From Bimastos eiseni (lineage: Eukaryota > Annelida > Clitellata > Crassiclitellata > Lumbricidae), in contig OY365806.1 in assembly GCA_959347315.1 (NCBI GenBank), positions 30,952,156 through 31,016,155 on the forward strand: DNA of 64,000 bases. The letters run 5' to 3'. The translations under genes and the position numbers were made by a program. Below the pieces are notes generated by a model. It was not told where the DNA came from, ran no database searches, and saw only the letters and a program-made list of their open reading frames with translations. Positions within the stretch are counted from its first letter, which is position 1. Each line of letters starts with the position of its first letter. Positions 1 through 12,600 of this stretch are shown here, one piece after another.

Positions 1-1063
1 CAATTTACCTGGAACCGAAACTTATTATATCTGCCTATTAATTATGATCATGTCCGGTATATGAACGAACGCTAAGTAAAAGCCATACTCACGGGCGTTA
101 ACCAATGCCCATCCTACGAAGATTTGCAATAGGCAAACCTCTAGGCCTACATGTTGTTACATCTGTTGAACGAGTGAACCATCTTTGTCCCAACTAATTC
201 GTGGGAACTGTCTCTGTTGGGAGGATAGTATGAGGAACGACCTTGTTATATGTGAACAGAAGTAGCAGAAGAACTTCTATATTTAGATCCGTTGTAGCAT
301 GGGAGCTGATGGCTGCAGGCGTACAGTTTGGTTTTATATTCCCATCCATAGCAAATCCTGCCGGATACCAATAGCCACATTGTGTGTTGTCGTATCGTGT
401 TAAAGGTAAGCAGAGCACGATTTCCATCACTAATGAAGGCGGAGAATGTTAATCAGACAATTTATCGTCTTTAGATAACGCACAGTCTCGGATTCGGCGC
501 AGGCCTACACTCCCACGCTGAAGTCTAACTGTCACTTGCAATTTGTGCTCTGTTGCCAAAGACCGAACCCCTTTTTGCCTATTCCTATAATTTCCTTCAC
601 TAACTTGAATGCTCTGGAGAACAAAGTAGCTAACGTGAAGTTGTTTAATGGTTTAGCGACGATTACGTAGGCTACCGCACGCAGGCCAACCTGATTGCTA
701 TAGGCCTACATTATGTTTGTAAAGGAAGGAAGGGACACGTATATGTACGGCTATTGACTGTGGCTGCCTAATTACGAGGAGAGAAGTCACAACCGCCCAC
801 TGCTCTGATAAACGCAGTCAGAATTCCAAAAGTGTGACTTAACTGAACCGAACACTTAATGGCCCTTATCAGTGTCGACGAGTGTTCCGCTGCTTAGACG
901 CTGTACACTCGACTACACCCTGAGCAGCTGTGTGACGTCGAGCGATCGAGTGAAGGGTTTGCAGCCACAGACATATTACACAGGCCATAGTACATCATCG
1001 CAATGGGAGCACAAGCAACACACGCACATACAGACAGATCGAGAGAGTGGGACAAACTTAGAC
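1..1063. other. No gene seen (intergenic)
   Basis: Short open frames only, with no recognisable domain or splice-supported exon. The stretch carries several copies of the word TAGGCCTAC, near 143, 501 and 702. Nothing else stands out. Confidence 0.5.
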
Positions 1064-1146
1064 TATATCAATGTAGACAGACAGACAGACAGACAGTCAC
1101 AGGTACAGACAGACAGACAGTCACAGGTACAGACAGACAGACAGGA
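1064..1146. repeat. ACAG-type microsatellite with a 24-bp compound period
   Basis: Runs of (GACA)n are separated by the spacer 'gtcacaggta', so a compound unit is repeated about three times. Open frames here on both strands are products of the repeat. Confidence 0.85.
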
Positions 1147-1920
1147 AGACATGGAAACGGTTCATACCATGTGTGTGTAATAATTTTATTTAACGTCGCA
1201 TCCATGACAAGGATGATTTGAGTCCATACCAGGCAATGATGCACACATTGTATAATGGAAATGGCAGCAGCCCCTTCCTTGGCTGTATTATAATAAAGAC
1301 AGGCACGAGAAGGGAAAGCACATTGAAGGTCACGGATGGACAAAAGAAGAGACTGTCAAGGCCGAGCTTCCCCGATTCCTCGTAATCAGGCAGTCACAGT
1401 CACCTTGTAAAATTAAATCCGCAAAACTCAGGTCATTTGGTCAGTTTCGGTTACGTTTCTGAAGGTCGGAACAACGTCTAGACCGCGGTACGGCTTGAGA
1501 GACTGCACGAGGCAAGAGTTCGTGACGAGGAAGAGAATATGAAGGAGGGGAACTGGAGAGGAGAAGGAGGACGAGGTGAATGAGTATGTGGAGTGTCAAG
1601 GAAGAGAAATGATCTGCAGCTCTGTTTGACAGTATAACAGTATAGAAGGGAAGTGCGCACTAATATACCGATGTAATTTCAAGTGCGATAATTATGGCAC
1701 TAGTCAATCGATAGGCTAAATAGGCATATTGCCCGCGAATGCACTGAATTGCATGTACGATGAAAAGCGAACACGGTCTAGTGTCACCCAGTACAATGTT
1801 TGAGACCAATAGGCCTACATGTATAATTATTATTGTTGTTAGAATGTAGAAACTGTTTAACACGTGGGCTCCACCACCTAGCGATTGACAACGCTGGTCT
1901 CGCTAATAACACCGAGCTAA
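1147..1920. other. No gene seen
   Basis: Unique-looking AT-rich DNA with a purine-rich stretch around 1525-1580. No coding or RNA signal was recognised. Confidence 0.5.
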
Positions 1921-2466
<546 letters not shown>

Positions 2467-2673
2467 CTGTTAATGACGACAGCCCTCTGGAGTTGATTGG
2501 TACGTATGAACAGTAATCTATATGATGTTATAATATTCTCATATTATCGTGTTGTCTATCGTAGTCTCGGTTCGTCTGCCTTTGGTCCTTTTTCCTCGGA
2601 GGGTTGAGTGCTGTGCATTCTGTGGGATTCTGTCAGTCGTCATTCACTCTTCAAGCCATCGGAGTCTTCGTGG

Positions 2674-2818
2674 CAGGGGCGGCGATCTCGGGGGAGGGTC
2701 GAGGAAGACAAGTCCCCCCACCTTTTACAGAAAGAGGATAAGTTATACGTGTGTCCCCCACATTTTCTGCCCCTCTCATTGGGTGTCCCCCATCTGTCAA
2801 ACGAGATCGCCGCCTCTG
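2674..2818. mobile_element. hAT-type MITE, 145 bp
   Basis: The termini are inverted repeats of about 17 bp (left CAGGGGCGGCGATCTCG, right end the complement of CAGAGGCGGCGATCTCG). They are flanked by an imperfect 8-bp target duplication, cttcgtgg at 2666-2673 and cctcatgg at 2819-2826. The CAGRGGCG terminus and 8-bp duplication fit a non-autonomous hAT element. A truncated relative lies at 59047-59093. Confidence 0.75.
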
Positions 2819-2826
2819 CCTCATGG

Positions 2827-3728
2827 AAGGACTTTGTCTATAGAAGCGATGTTTGGATAGTGTGTCTAATGTCGTCGCTTCTAGTCTTGGATCCCAGCGA
2901 TCTTTTCGTAATCAACTCATTTATGCTTTCCTCGTTTTCGCATTGTCCAACATGATACGCTTAGGAGATTGATTATATCATTGTTTCGTATATTTTCATT
3001 TTCATTTCTTTGTTGATTCTCTGCTTCTCCATATTCCCTTCATCATTCCACTCTTTGTGAACTGCTTTCAATGCTCCTTTGTAGGCATTTGTCGCCTATT
3101 TCGTTTGCTGCCATCTGCGTTTATTAGCCTTCCTAGGTATACGAATTATTGTGCAACCTGCTAAATAATTTCTTAAATGGATGCTGATAGTTGTTTGTTT
3201 TCTCTTTGGTTAGTCTGCTCTCTGCTAGTCTGCTTTAATCATTAGGTCGAATCTTCTTCTGATTTCGCAAATTTGTGTTGTAACATCCTGTAGTTCTGGC
3301 CTACTTCAGTGACGTCAGCAATTCGTAGAGTATTCACCAGCCGTCAATTTGATTAATATTTCCTGCCTCGGTGTTGTTGAGGCTGTGTTACATTATACTG
3401 CTTCTTTACGGGTTTAAATTGTAGTAGGCCTGCATCTTTTGTGTGTGAGAGGATTCTATTCTGTGATCTTCTAATATGCTTTATGGCACTTTTTATTATT
3501 AATAATCTTCCTTTAATCACATTTAAGCTGACACAACCGCAGTATGATTACAAGTAGGCCTATATTATGAACGGACGGTAACAAATTATTACAGAAATCG
3601 AATTTAACTGTACGGCAGTAGTGCAAGGCGTCCAACACATTCCCAGCGATAGAACTCACTTTCTACATTTCGTCACGCCAGTGTGTTATTCATTAGACCA
3701 TTACTATGAGCCCCCTCACTTGAGATTT

Positions 3729-3767
<39 letters not shown>

Positions 3768-4319
3768 CTTGCACAAGTTTCATTAGCTGTTCTTGTATTC
3801 CTGTATTTTGCGTCACTCTCCACATTCTATAAAAACTACGCTGTCGAAAGACTCGAAACGGTTTGTTTGAAGTCTACATCGTTGCTATTAGGCTGACCGA
3901 CGTCCAGAACCAATTTGCCAAAGCCACAGGCTGCCGATTAGATCTTTTTCAACGTCAGGTGCAGAACTATCACGGTCGTACATAGACTGCAGACACTGGT
4001 TAGGTAAATCACAGGAAATGTTACAGAGACCTACAGACAGTCAAGTCAGACAGAGATTGGACCTCATCTGGCGAGATGAATGAACTGGTTCCAGAGGTTT
4101 GGCTTTCAAATGACGCTTTAGAAGTTTGGAAAGTTACGATAAACGATAAATTGCACGCGATAAGCTAAATAAAAGTACGCATAGGCCACTTTATGCAAAA
4201 CATTATAAATTTTGATACCGAGTGTGCTATTGATATTGATTATAAGTTCGGCGTTTTGCATCTAAAATTTTAATTATGTGGGCGTAACGAAATTCTGTCA
4301 ACATTGCTGGACGATATTG
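2827..4319. other. No gene seen; AT repeat and one dispersed-repeat copy
   Basis: The stretch holds an (AT)n run at 3731-3765. A short sequence near 3592-3640 resembles sequences at 28462-28520 and 56087-56140. No exon or RNA gene was recognised. Confidence 0.5.
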
Positions 4320-4455
4320 GAGGTAATAATGACGATGAGGATGGGTGGTGATGATAATAATGGTGAGGATGAGGATGAGGATTACGATGATGATGATATT
4401 GATGATGACGATCTTGATGGTGATGATAATGACGATGATGATGATGACAATGTTG
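4320..4455. repeat. Imperfect (GAT)n microsatellite
   Basis: GAT/GAC/GAG-rich degenerate triplets. The Asp/Glu-rich frame across them is a repeat artefact. Confidence 0.85.
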
Positions 4456-5810
4456 GTGTCTGTCTGTGCACAGTTGTAGCGACCGCCCTCCGCACCTTCC
4501 TACTGTAGGGGCTCCGCAAAGGAGGAGACCCTAAAAGTGGCAAGAAATGTAATATAGGCCTAGTCTTCTGACTACACCAGTTAGGCCTACTGTCGCCGAG
4601 TTTCATCAGAATGAATTAAGCTAATCAAGAAAATCCTCCGCAAGACCATGACAGATAACAGGCTTTCTGCGCTTGCAGTTATCTCAATCGAGAACCAAAT
4701 TGCCATATTTCTAGACTAGGCCTACATGAGCGCCCGCAGAAATTTTCCCAAGAAGAGGCAAAAATCACTATGGTCCAATTTTATGCTGACGTAGGCCTAC
4801 GCGTAAATTACATGGAAATTAGGTCTTTTTCGGTTCTTCTTTCTGCATGAGATGACAGTCCTTTGATTTTATTCCTTGACGTAACAATACTTTCTATGGA
4901 TTTTATGTGTGAAAAAGTGAGATTGGTACCAGCGCATAAAAAAGATCAAAGTTTATTTTTCCAGGTGGCAAGTGTGCCCTCTTGCCCCTACGTGCAGGCG
5001 CCCATGCTAGACTATGACGCATTGATTAACCAGTTTGGGGCGAACAAGGCTCGAAAGAAGCGCTTTGCGTAAATACGGAATGCAATGTAAACAGTTGTAC
5101 ACTGTGCAGTGCGCACGTAGGCCTATGCATATATAATATGAACCCTGTAGGTAGTGAAGGCCCAATATTGCATCAAATAAATAGCGTATTTCAGTTTCTG
5201 CATTACATTTAAGGGGCTTTGGACATATGTTTGGAGGTGGCCACTTTCCTTCTTGCCACGGACCTGTGTCTGTGCATGGACTTCATCCTGTGCAACTATT
5301 CCTAACACACATAGATGGTCTCTACCAAGGTGGAAACCTTCGTGCTTCGACCGCTGATTAACCTTCGCCTTTAATTTCACCAACTGATTCCGTCTGTGAT
5401 GCCTTCGACTGATTCTGGGAATTGACTTATATATACCCACACTTAGATACTTGCTTCATTTTAATTTTTGACGTCATGTCAATTTCTTGAATATGATACT
5501 ACGTACTCGACAAAGCACGTGTTATTCTTTGGGAGATTCTTTTTGGATCGTCTTGGTGTGCTACCTGCATGAATCTGCAGCATGCTCAGTTTAGTGTAAC
5601 CATGTCCAACGTCTATATTTGAGACCGTGCTTCAAGGCGTTAACTTCGAGAAAGAGATGTCAATTGACATTCGTCAGATCTTAAGTTTTTGGAAAGATCT
5701 CCTCCAGTCGTTGGGATATGATTATAACGATGATAACGATGTAGCAACTACAACCACCCTTGATGGTAACTACAGAGGGTGACCTATGACGATAACTTGT
5801 AACAGTTGGT
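4456..5810. other. 3' flank of receptor gene 1
   Basis: This lies downstream of the receptor stop codon at 5811-5813 (minus strand) and probably includes its 3' UTR. An AATAAA on the minus strand, near 4947-4952, is the only clear poly(A) signal I noticed and lies about 0.86 kb past the stop; I cannot show it is used. No other gene is visible. Confidence 0.35.
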
Positions 5811-6699
5811 CTAGAGAGCTACTGGTCCGTTTCTGCCGTGCATTGTACCGTGACGGCCAACCACCGTGAACAGAAGACCCTTCGAGTGGCACTCTTCCTG
5901 ACGTACAAAAAACGATTGCTTTCTCACTCCACTCATCTCGAAGCCGTTTCCTCTTCCATCAATAGCTGACGCCACAATCGACCCATAGGCCGAGCTGTTA
6001 AAGGTCCCCTTTGTCGGACTGGTCGATTGGTAGGGCTCTAGCTCGAAGCATCCTCTGTGAAAACGCAACCGGCGCCGCTGGTTGGTCCCCGAACACCAGC
6101 AGCAATACCCTATCAGGTCGGCAAAGCCCGTCCGAAACTTGAGGCTGAACAGGCAGTAGATGATCGGGTTGACACAGCTGTTTGACGACCCGAGCCACTG
6201 GCAGATCGGAACAATAATCTGCGTTATGATGTAGAACTCGGTCCCCGCTGGATCCAGAGCGGACGCCAGGTACAGCCGGATGTTGACTCCGTACAGAGGA
6301 ATCCAGAAGGCGGCGAACAGTACAACGACGACGACGAGCATTTTGAGGACCTTGACCTTGGACTCGTAGATGACCTTGGACGTGCTGGTGATTCCCGGTG
6401 CCTTGCGATGCCATACCTTCCAGGTGATGAGCGCATAGAAGACGCTGATGAGGGCCAGAGGCACCGAGAAGCAGAAGACGAAGACGACGCCGAGGAAGTA
6501 TCCGTTGCGTAGAGCTTCAGACGCCCAGAACTGTGCGCAGACGTGGATCGTCTGTAATGGGGTCGTGTAGCCACGCTGCTCGTAGTAGACAAGCCAAGGT
6601 GCCAGAAGGGTTCCGGCAATCGTCCAAATGAGGACGATGACGAGGCGAGCCACTCTGCGTGTCATTCGGAACTGAAGCACGTGACAGATAGCCAGGTAC
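5811..6699 (-). CDS. Receptor gene 1, exon 3 (DRY to C-terminus)
   Basis: This encodes residues 142-436. The exon starts one base inside the Arg codon of DRY: acceptor ctcag, then g completing AGG, then TAC for Tyr142. It carries intracellular loop 2, TM4 (about 160-178), ECL2 with Cys195, TM5 (208-232), a basic intracellular loop 3, TM6 with FWIPLYG, TM7 with NPIIY, and a tail containing CCWC. A stop codon (TAG) ends it at 5811-5813. A phase-2 intron inside the DRY arginine codon is known in many peptide GPCRs. Confidence 0.9.
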
Positions 6700-9600
6700 C
6701 TGAGATTATAAGAAGTAAACAGATTGATTTAATATTTCATATCTTTCAAGAGACGTTCAAGGATACTCAAATACGTGCATATATACAAGCGCAACAAAGA
6801 ACGTAGTAGGCCTACATAGCAACAAAGCACATTGTAGGCCTATACATACAGTGATGAAATTGTAGTTTTGTTTTGATCGGACCTACCGGGTTCCAACTTC
6901 TCATCGGTAGAGTGCAGAAGATAGCCGACGTGCCAGGATTCTCCCGAAGACTCCCGGGTCCCAAGTATTGCGGCGACCCAAAGTGGGTTGGGACTCGGGA
7001 GTAGCCTCCGAGTAGGTCGAGGCTACTCTGTGTGTCTATGGGAATTATCGTGTTTTTATAATAATATACGCAAGACTAAACTGAAACTGTTACTTGCATT
7101 TGTGAAATAACAAAAAGCAATTTTGAAGTTTTCAAATTACATGGAAAATGTAGTTCAATTACAATTGACTTTGATGCAGAACAACAAGGTACAAGCGACC
7201 AATAGCGCCTGTAAGGATGTAACTTAAAACATGTACATTCAATTACGTCAATTGATTTACTGCTCATCCATGCATTTTGCTTACTTACTGCAATCACTGA
7301 GGTTGATCCTATGTTGAAGACTATCTATTTTGAGAGTTGATCATTTAATAATGCAGTGCAAATTTTGTTATCCCTCTGGACTTCCTCCTCACGACGTCAT
7401 CGGCTCCTACCAACACCATGTCCCGCTATAGGATGGATTGAATTCTCTCTATATATGACAATTTGAAACCCTTACAGAGTCTGCCTATTCTGGACAGAAA
7501 ATCCGGGCCTCTATAGGCAGAGCATTAATGTGCCACTTTATAGCTATCGCTATACAATACGAGTCTTGATAAGACCACGCGCATAAACTTATTACACGTC
7601 ACCACACGCGCGCACACACGTGCCTCATTAGACTACAGTCACACACGTATACATGCACGCGCGCGCACACATACACACGCACGCACACAATCGCACAAAC
7701 ACCTCTTTTTGCAGATTCCACTTCCACCAGTGGTGTCATAAGGCCTACAGATCATTCTATCATTAAGCGCCGTGCAGTGACCCGCATTCACTCATAATTT
7801 AATGACGCACCTGGATTATTGCCATTCTATCGTTTTTAATTGCTAAATATGAACGATTATGCTGCATAAGGTTGCTTTTTAAAAAGGCAGTAGGCCTTTT
7901 TAAAAAGCAACCTTATGCAGCATAATCGTTCATACTACTCTCTCAAGTTATTATTACAGAATCGGCCCGAACCCATAAAAATGTCTTGGCCATTGGGAAT
8001 TTTCTCCCCTGCTCCCGCACATCTCTTGGGGAGGCGCCAGGAAGCTGCCGCGGCTGATAAAATCTTTAGGATTGCCATGGTTGAGTTGAACTTCGATCAT
8101 GAATAGGTATAGCCAAATTAGATCAACGAACGTTCAACCAGCAGACCGATCAATCCACATAACGGCAAAGTAACATCTCATTAGCCTTAGCGGTAGGTGC
8201 TATAGGCCTATATACATGTAGGCCTAATATTCGTCCGACGATAAACAAATGGAAATATGCAACTGACCATTGGAAATAAATTGGTCGACGTTTTGGACAT
8301 GTGTTACGTATGAACGGCCATTTGGACGTTGGCGAAATCACTGCTGGTCTATAGTTCGTAGTGTTTGGAGCTAACGCACAATTAAAAACGATAGAATGGC
8401 AATAATCCAGGTGCGTCATTAAATTATGAGTGAATGCGGGTCACTGCACGGCGCTTAATGATAGAATGATCCGTAGGCCTTATGACACCACTGGTGGAAG
8501 TGGAATCTGCAAAAAGAGGTGTTTGTGCGATTGTGTGCGTGCGTGTGTATGTGTGCGCGCGCGTGCATGTATACGTGTGTGACTGTAGTCTAATGAGGCA
8601 CGTGTGTGCGCGCGTGTGGTGACGTGTAATAAGTTTATGCGCGTGGTCTTATCAAGACTCGTATTGTATAGCGATATGTATATAAGGCTATGCCACATAT
8701 TCCTTAGAGCCATGACCATATACTGTGCATCTAAGTCCGTTTTGATTGGTGCGATGATGCTACAGACGCAATGAAGTAAAGGAGCCTCGAGCTGTATTGA
8801 ATGAGCGACTCTCGGTGGAATGCCTTGATACATAAGCCAGTTAAGCCTACCCTTGAACCGTGATTTATAGATCTATAGGTAGGCATACCATCTAAGGCTC
8901 TTGTTCGATCCCCGATGTCATATTTGCTCATCAGCATATACCATTTGATAATTGACCTAATTTCGGCTTCATTTAGTAGGCCTGCGTGTCACACTACTGA
9001 TTGTTCATTAAAAACGGACATTATACAGGGTGGGCCATTAAAAAGTAAACTCCTCAGTCTTTTTGTCAATATTTCGGCCAATAGTAGGATTTAATAAATG
9101 AAATTTTAAAGGCGCAATGCTAATTCATATTTACATATAACTGCAAAACATTACTGAAATATATCAAACATAACAAAACTTATATCACTTTTAATGAGTG
9201 CAAAAAATGGTCAAAAAACATTCAACGCAGCAAAACGTTACATAAACGATTTTATAAGGTACATCTCAAGTAATTGCTATAAAACAAACATCATATTGTT
9301 TCACATCATGTGCACAATGTGTCTACCACCAGTAGCCACACATATTCAGAGTTTATTTGGCAAGTGTCGATGACCTGCTGGTTGGGGGCCATTGCAACGG
9401 TGATAATTTGCCCAGGGACACAACGAAAAGCGTTGAGGTTCAGATCTTCTTTGGCAAATCTTCTAACAGACCTACGACTGACGTTCAACTCTTTGAAATT
9501 CACCGAGTACTGAGATGATTTCTGATGTTGCCACATTGTGAGCAAATAAGTTCGTCAACATGCTCGATATTTGTTCGGATGAGGATAGATTTCTGCCTTC

Positions 9601-12600
9601 CGCTGCCTTACGACGGTCCTCACAGCGCACCCCTATTATCAACGCGTCCGCATATTGTTATAAGTGCTCAGCTCCAGTGATTTCAGAGGGAGATTTGATT
9701 GCAGCTTTGGCTCCAAAATCATGCCCATGATTCGTGAAGTGTCTGTTTACGCAATTTATCTGTCATGGACGCCATGCCCATGTTTATTTTTTTACAAATG
9801 CTATCATAAAATGATTAATTGCAAACAATTTTATTCACTAATTTAATCGACTGCTTGCTAGATGACGTCAAGGTGACTTCCATATGCGATTATTTCCAGT
9901 TTCTTTTCTCAATAATAATAATAATTATGAAGTGTGTTTTATTACAACTACTTAAAATGTGACTTCATAAATTCGCTTTTTATAACTTTTGCTACGTTAA
10001 ATGTCTTTTGACCATCAAAAATCGGTGGCTACACTCATTAAAAGTAATAGCCTATAACTTTTTGTTGTGTTTGAAATATTTACGGTTACACGTAAATATG
10101 AGTTGGTTTTGAGCCTCTAAAATTTCATTTAATATTTCCTACTTTTGGCCGAAACATTAGCAAATAACCGTAGAGTTTCACCGTTTTTGGCCCACGCTGT
10201 ATAAAGAACTGTATATTCTTCATCATCGTCATCACTCATCGTTGTCGTTGTCGTCATCGTTGTCATCACTGTCATTACTATTATCATCGTCACTCATCGT
10301 CGTCATCATCATCATCACTCGTCATCATCATCATCACCATCATCGTCGTTTAATTTCACAAACATTACTATTCTAAATAAACACTGACCTGTCAAATGCC
10401 AAGGCTGCCATCGTATTCACTGAGGCGTTGACGCTGATTCCCTGCATGTAAGGAATCAGTTTACACATGACTGCCCCGAATTGCCAACCTGTGTTTACAT
10501 CAAGAAAGTAATAAAATGAAACATACGGCATACATTGGGGCCTCTTTATGACCTGCCTATGCGAACAATAATGCACTATAATGCGATTGCACTTTAAATG
10601 GGTCATTAGAAGTAGCGACGTTTTATACTTCATTGCAGGTCACCGTGGTTTCTAGAATTTTACGCACTTGGAGGCAGAGTTACTAGCAATACCGGTAGGC
10701 CTACTTGTCGATTTTTAAATCTGTATACAACCTCCTTTGTTACCGCGTATATCTGAGACGGTTTCGATTAACTTCAACTTTTTGTGAGGCTTCAATTCCC
10801 AATTTTTGTTGCATCTTTAATGTCGCTGTTAATGATAGATAGTTAGTGATGTTTTGTTTTCAAACGGTATGCCATTGCGGTCTCTCTCCTGGCCGACTGC
10901 AAGCAAGCCGCTACTTCTCCGACCTAATTAATGAATAAATACGGCTTAGTAACTTAGTAGGCCTATAAGCAAATTGATTCAAAGTGTGTTGCTTCATTAA
11001 AAGCAGAGTTGTATGGTCTCAAGACAGTGCAGGCCTATCGGTCTAGAGACGTCTCGAGACAGTTTTTTAGTGTCTCGGTCTCGGAATCCTGTTGTATCGG
11101 TCTCGGTTTTGCGGTAGTGTCTCGAATTTTTAGAAACTGTCTTGAAGTGAAAGTCTTGTTTTGTCTCGAACAAGCGGTCTCGAGCGATATGTTTCGCGTC
11201 AACTGTCTTAAAATTTTGCGCTAGAAACTGAAACCTCAATCTACGAGAAACGGCAATTCTGGTTAACGCGCGAGTCACATGATACTGAAATCAATTCAAT
11301 TATCTTGAAGTGGAAAAATGTCTGAGAGAAAACCTGAAATTGTGAGGTTTGCGTTTACGCTATTTGAAGTTATTGACAAAACAATAGCTATGGCGTGCCG
11401 TTTGTCATTGATATAAAACCACCATTATCGAAACGAACGGAACAACTTTGAGTTTCTCAGGTAGAGTAAGGATATGCGCAAATTTTTAATTTCGTTTGGT
11501 ATTTGGTATCGAATTTTCTTGTTTAAAATCCTCTAGAAGATTTCAGACGTGTCTAATGAGGCATTCTTACTACTATTCAGACCGAGGCCGAGGAAGAGAT
11601 ATATAGATGTGATAAAACGCGACAATATAAAAACTGTTCTCGGGAATTGGTACTGTATACATTATAAGTTTCAAACTGAAATTATGAATGAACATTATTC
11701 CAGAAAACTGATACATTAGCACTTTGCAGCCTTTTATATAAGATCACTTGTCTTTTAAGTCTCGTACTGTCTCGTACTGTCTTGAACCTAGTGTCTCGGT
11801 CTCGGTCTTGGTACCTCACTGTCTCGGACTCGGTCTCGGCACCTCACTGTCTCGGTCTCGTCTTGGTCTTGATGTTTCAAGTCTTGCATACAACACTGGT
11901 TAAAGGCGTGGAGACGATAAGCGGGCAACACCCAACCAGCGCCATCCATAATTAGATCGGCTTTAATTGTGTCATGAACTGAATTTATCTAGATATTTTA
12001 ATACAATAGCAAACTTTTTAAAGAGCATAAAAAGACCCGGTTTTTACAATTTTCATTAGTAGGTCTACTTGATGCGATGTAGGCCTATTATGTTCTCCTC
12101 AGCCGAGTTCTTATAAAGCAACAGGCTTACATAGAATTTATAGGAGTACAGTCTGACAAGAGAGTAAGATTATGCATCCTATAGGGAACTTTATAGGCCT
12201 AATGCTACTGGTTATGTATACAAGCTAATTTGTTTAGCTTTTGAAGATGTAATCGCACCTATTATTTTGTTAAAATCAATCTGATGGAAAATCTCGCTTC
12301 AATAGGCTACTCATATTCGCCAAATTATTCAATCGGTTTTGGGCTTATGCGCTTTTGGTGAACAGATCAGAACCAACTTCAGTTTGCTAAAGCATTTCTC
12401 CCAATAAGTGGCAACAGAAATGGCAACGGATTGCAGCTGTTGCAAAGCAATTCGCCGCTTAGGAAAACATCGTTAACTACCATACGATAAAAAGATGCAA
12501 CACGTCAAGCAGGACTTACGGACTAACTATAGTCTAACTGTATAGCGTTGATCTCTGTTATTTAATAGCATCTTGCAGATATCATTTGCATCAATGTTAC

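Larger units (their letters stand above)
6700..10388 (-). other. Receptor gene 1, intron 2 (3.7 kb)
   Basis: The donor is gtcagt at 10388 and the acceptor ag ends at 6700. The intron contains an imperfect GC-rich hairpin near 6940-7005, a 298-bp inverted repeat, a 41-bp hairpin, a mariner-like element and an imperfect ATC repeat. No other coding sequence was recognised. Confidence 0.85.

Noticed and set aside
8880..8920. B-box-like word suggesting a tRNA or SINE
   Set aside because: No A box at a proper distance and no cloverleaf stems.
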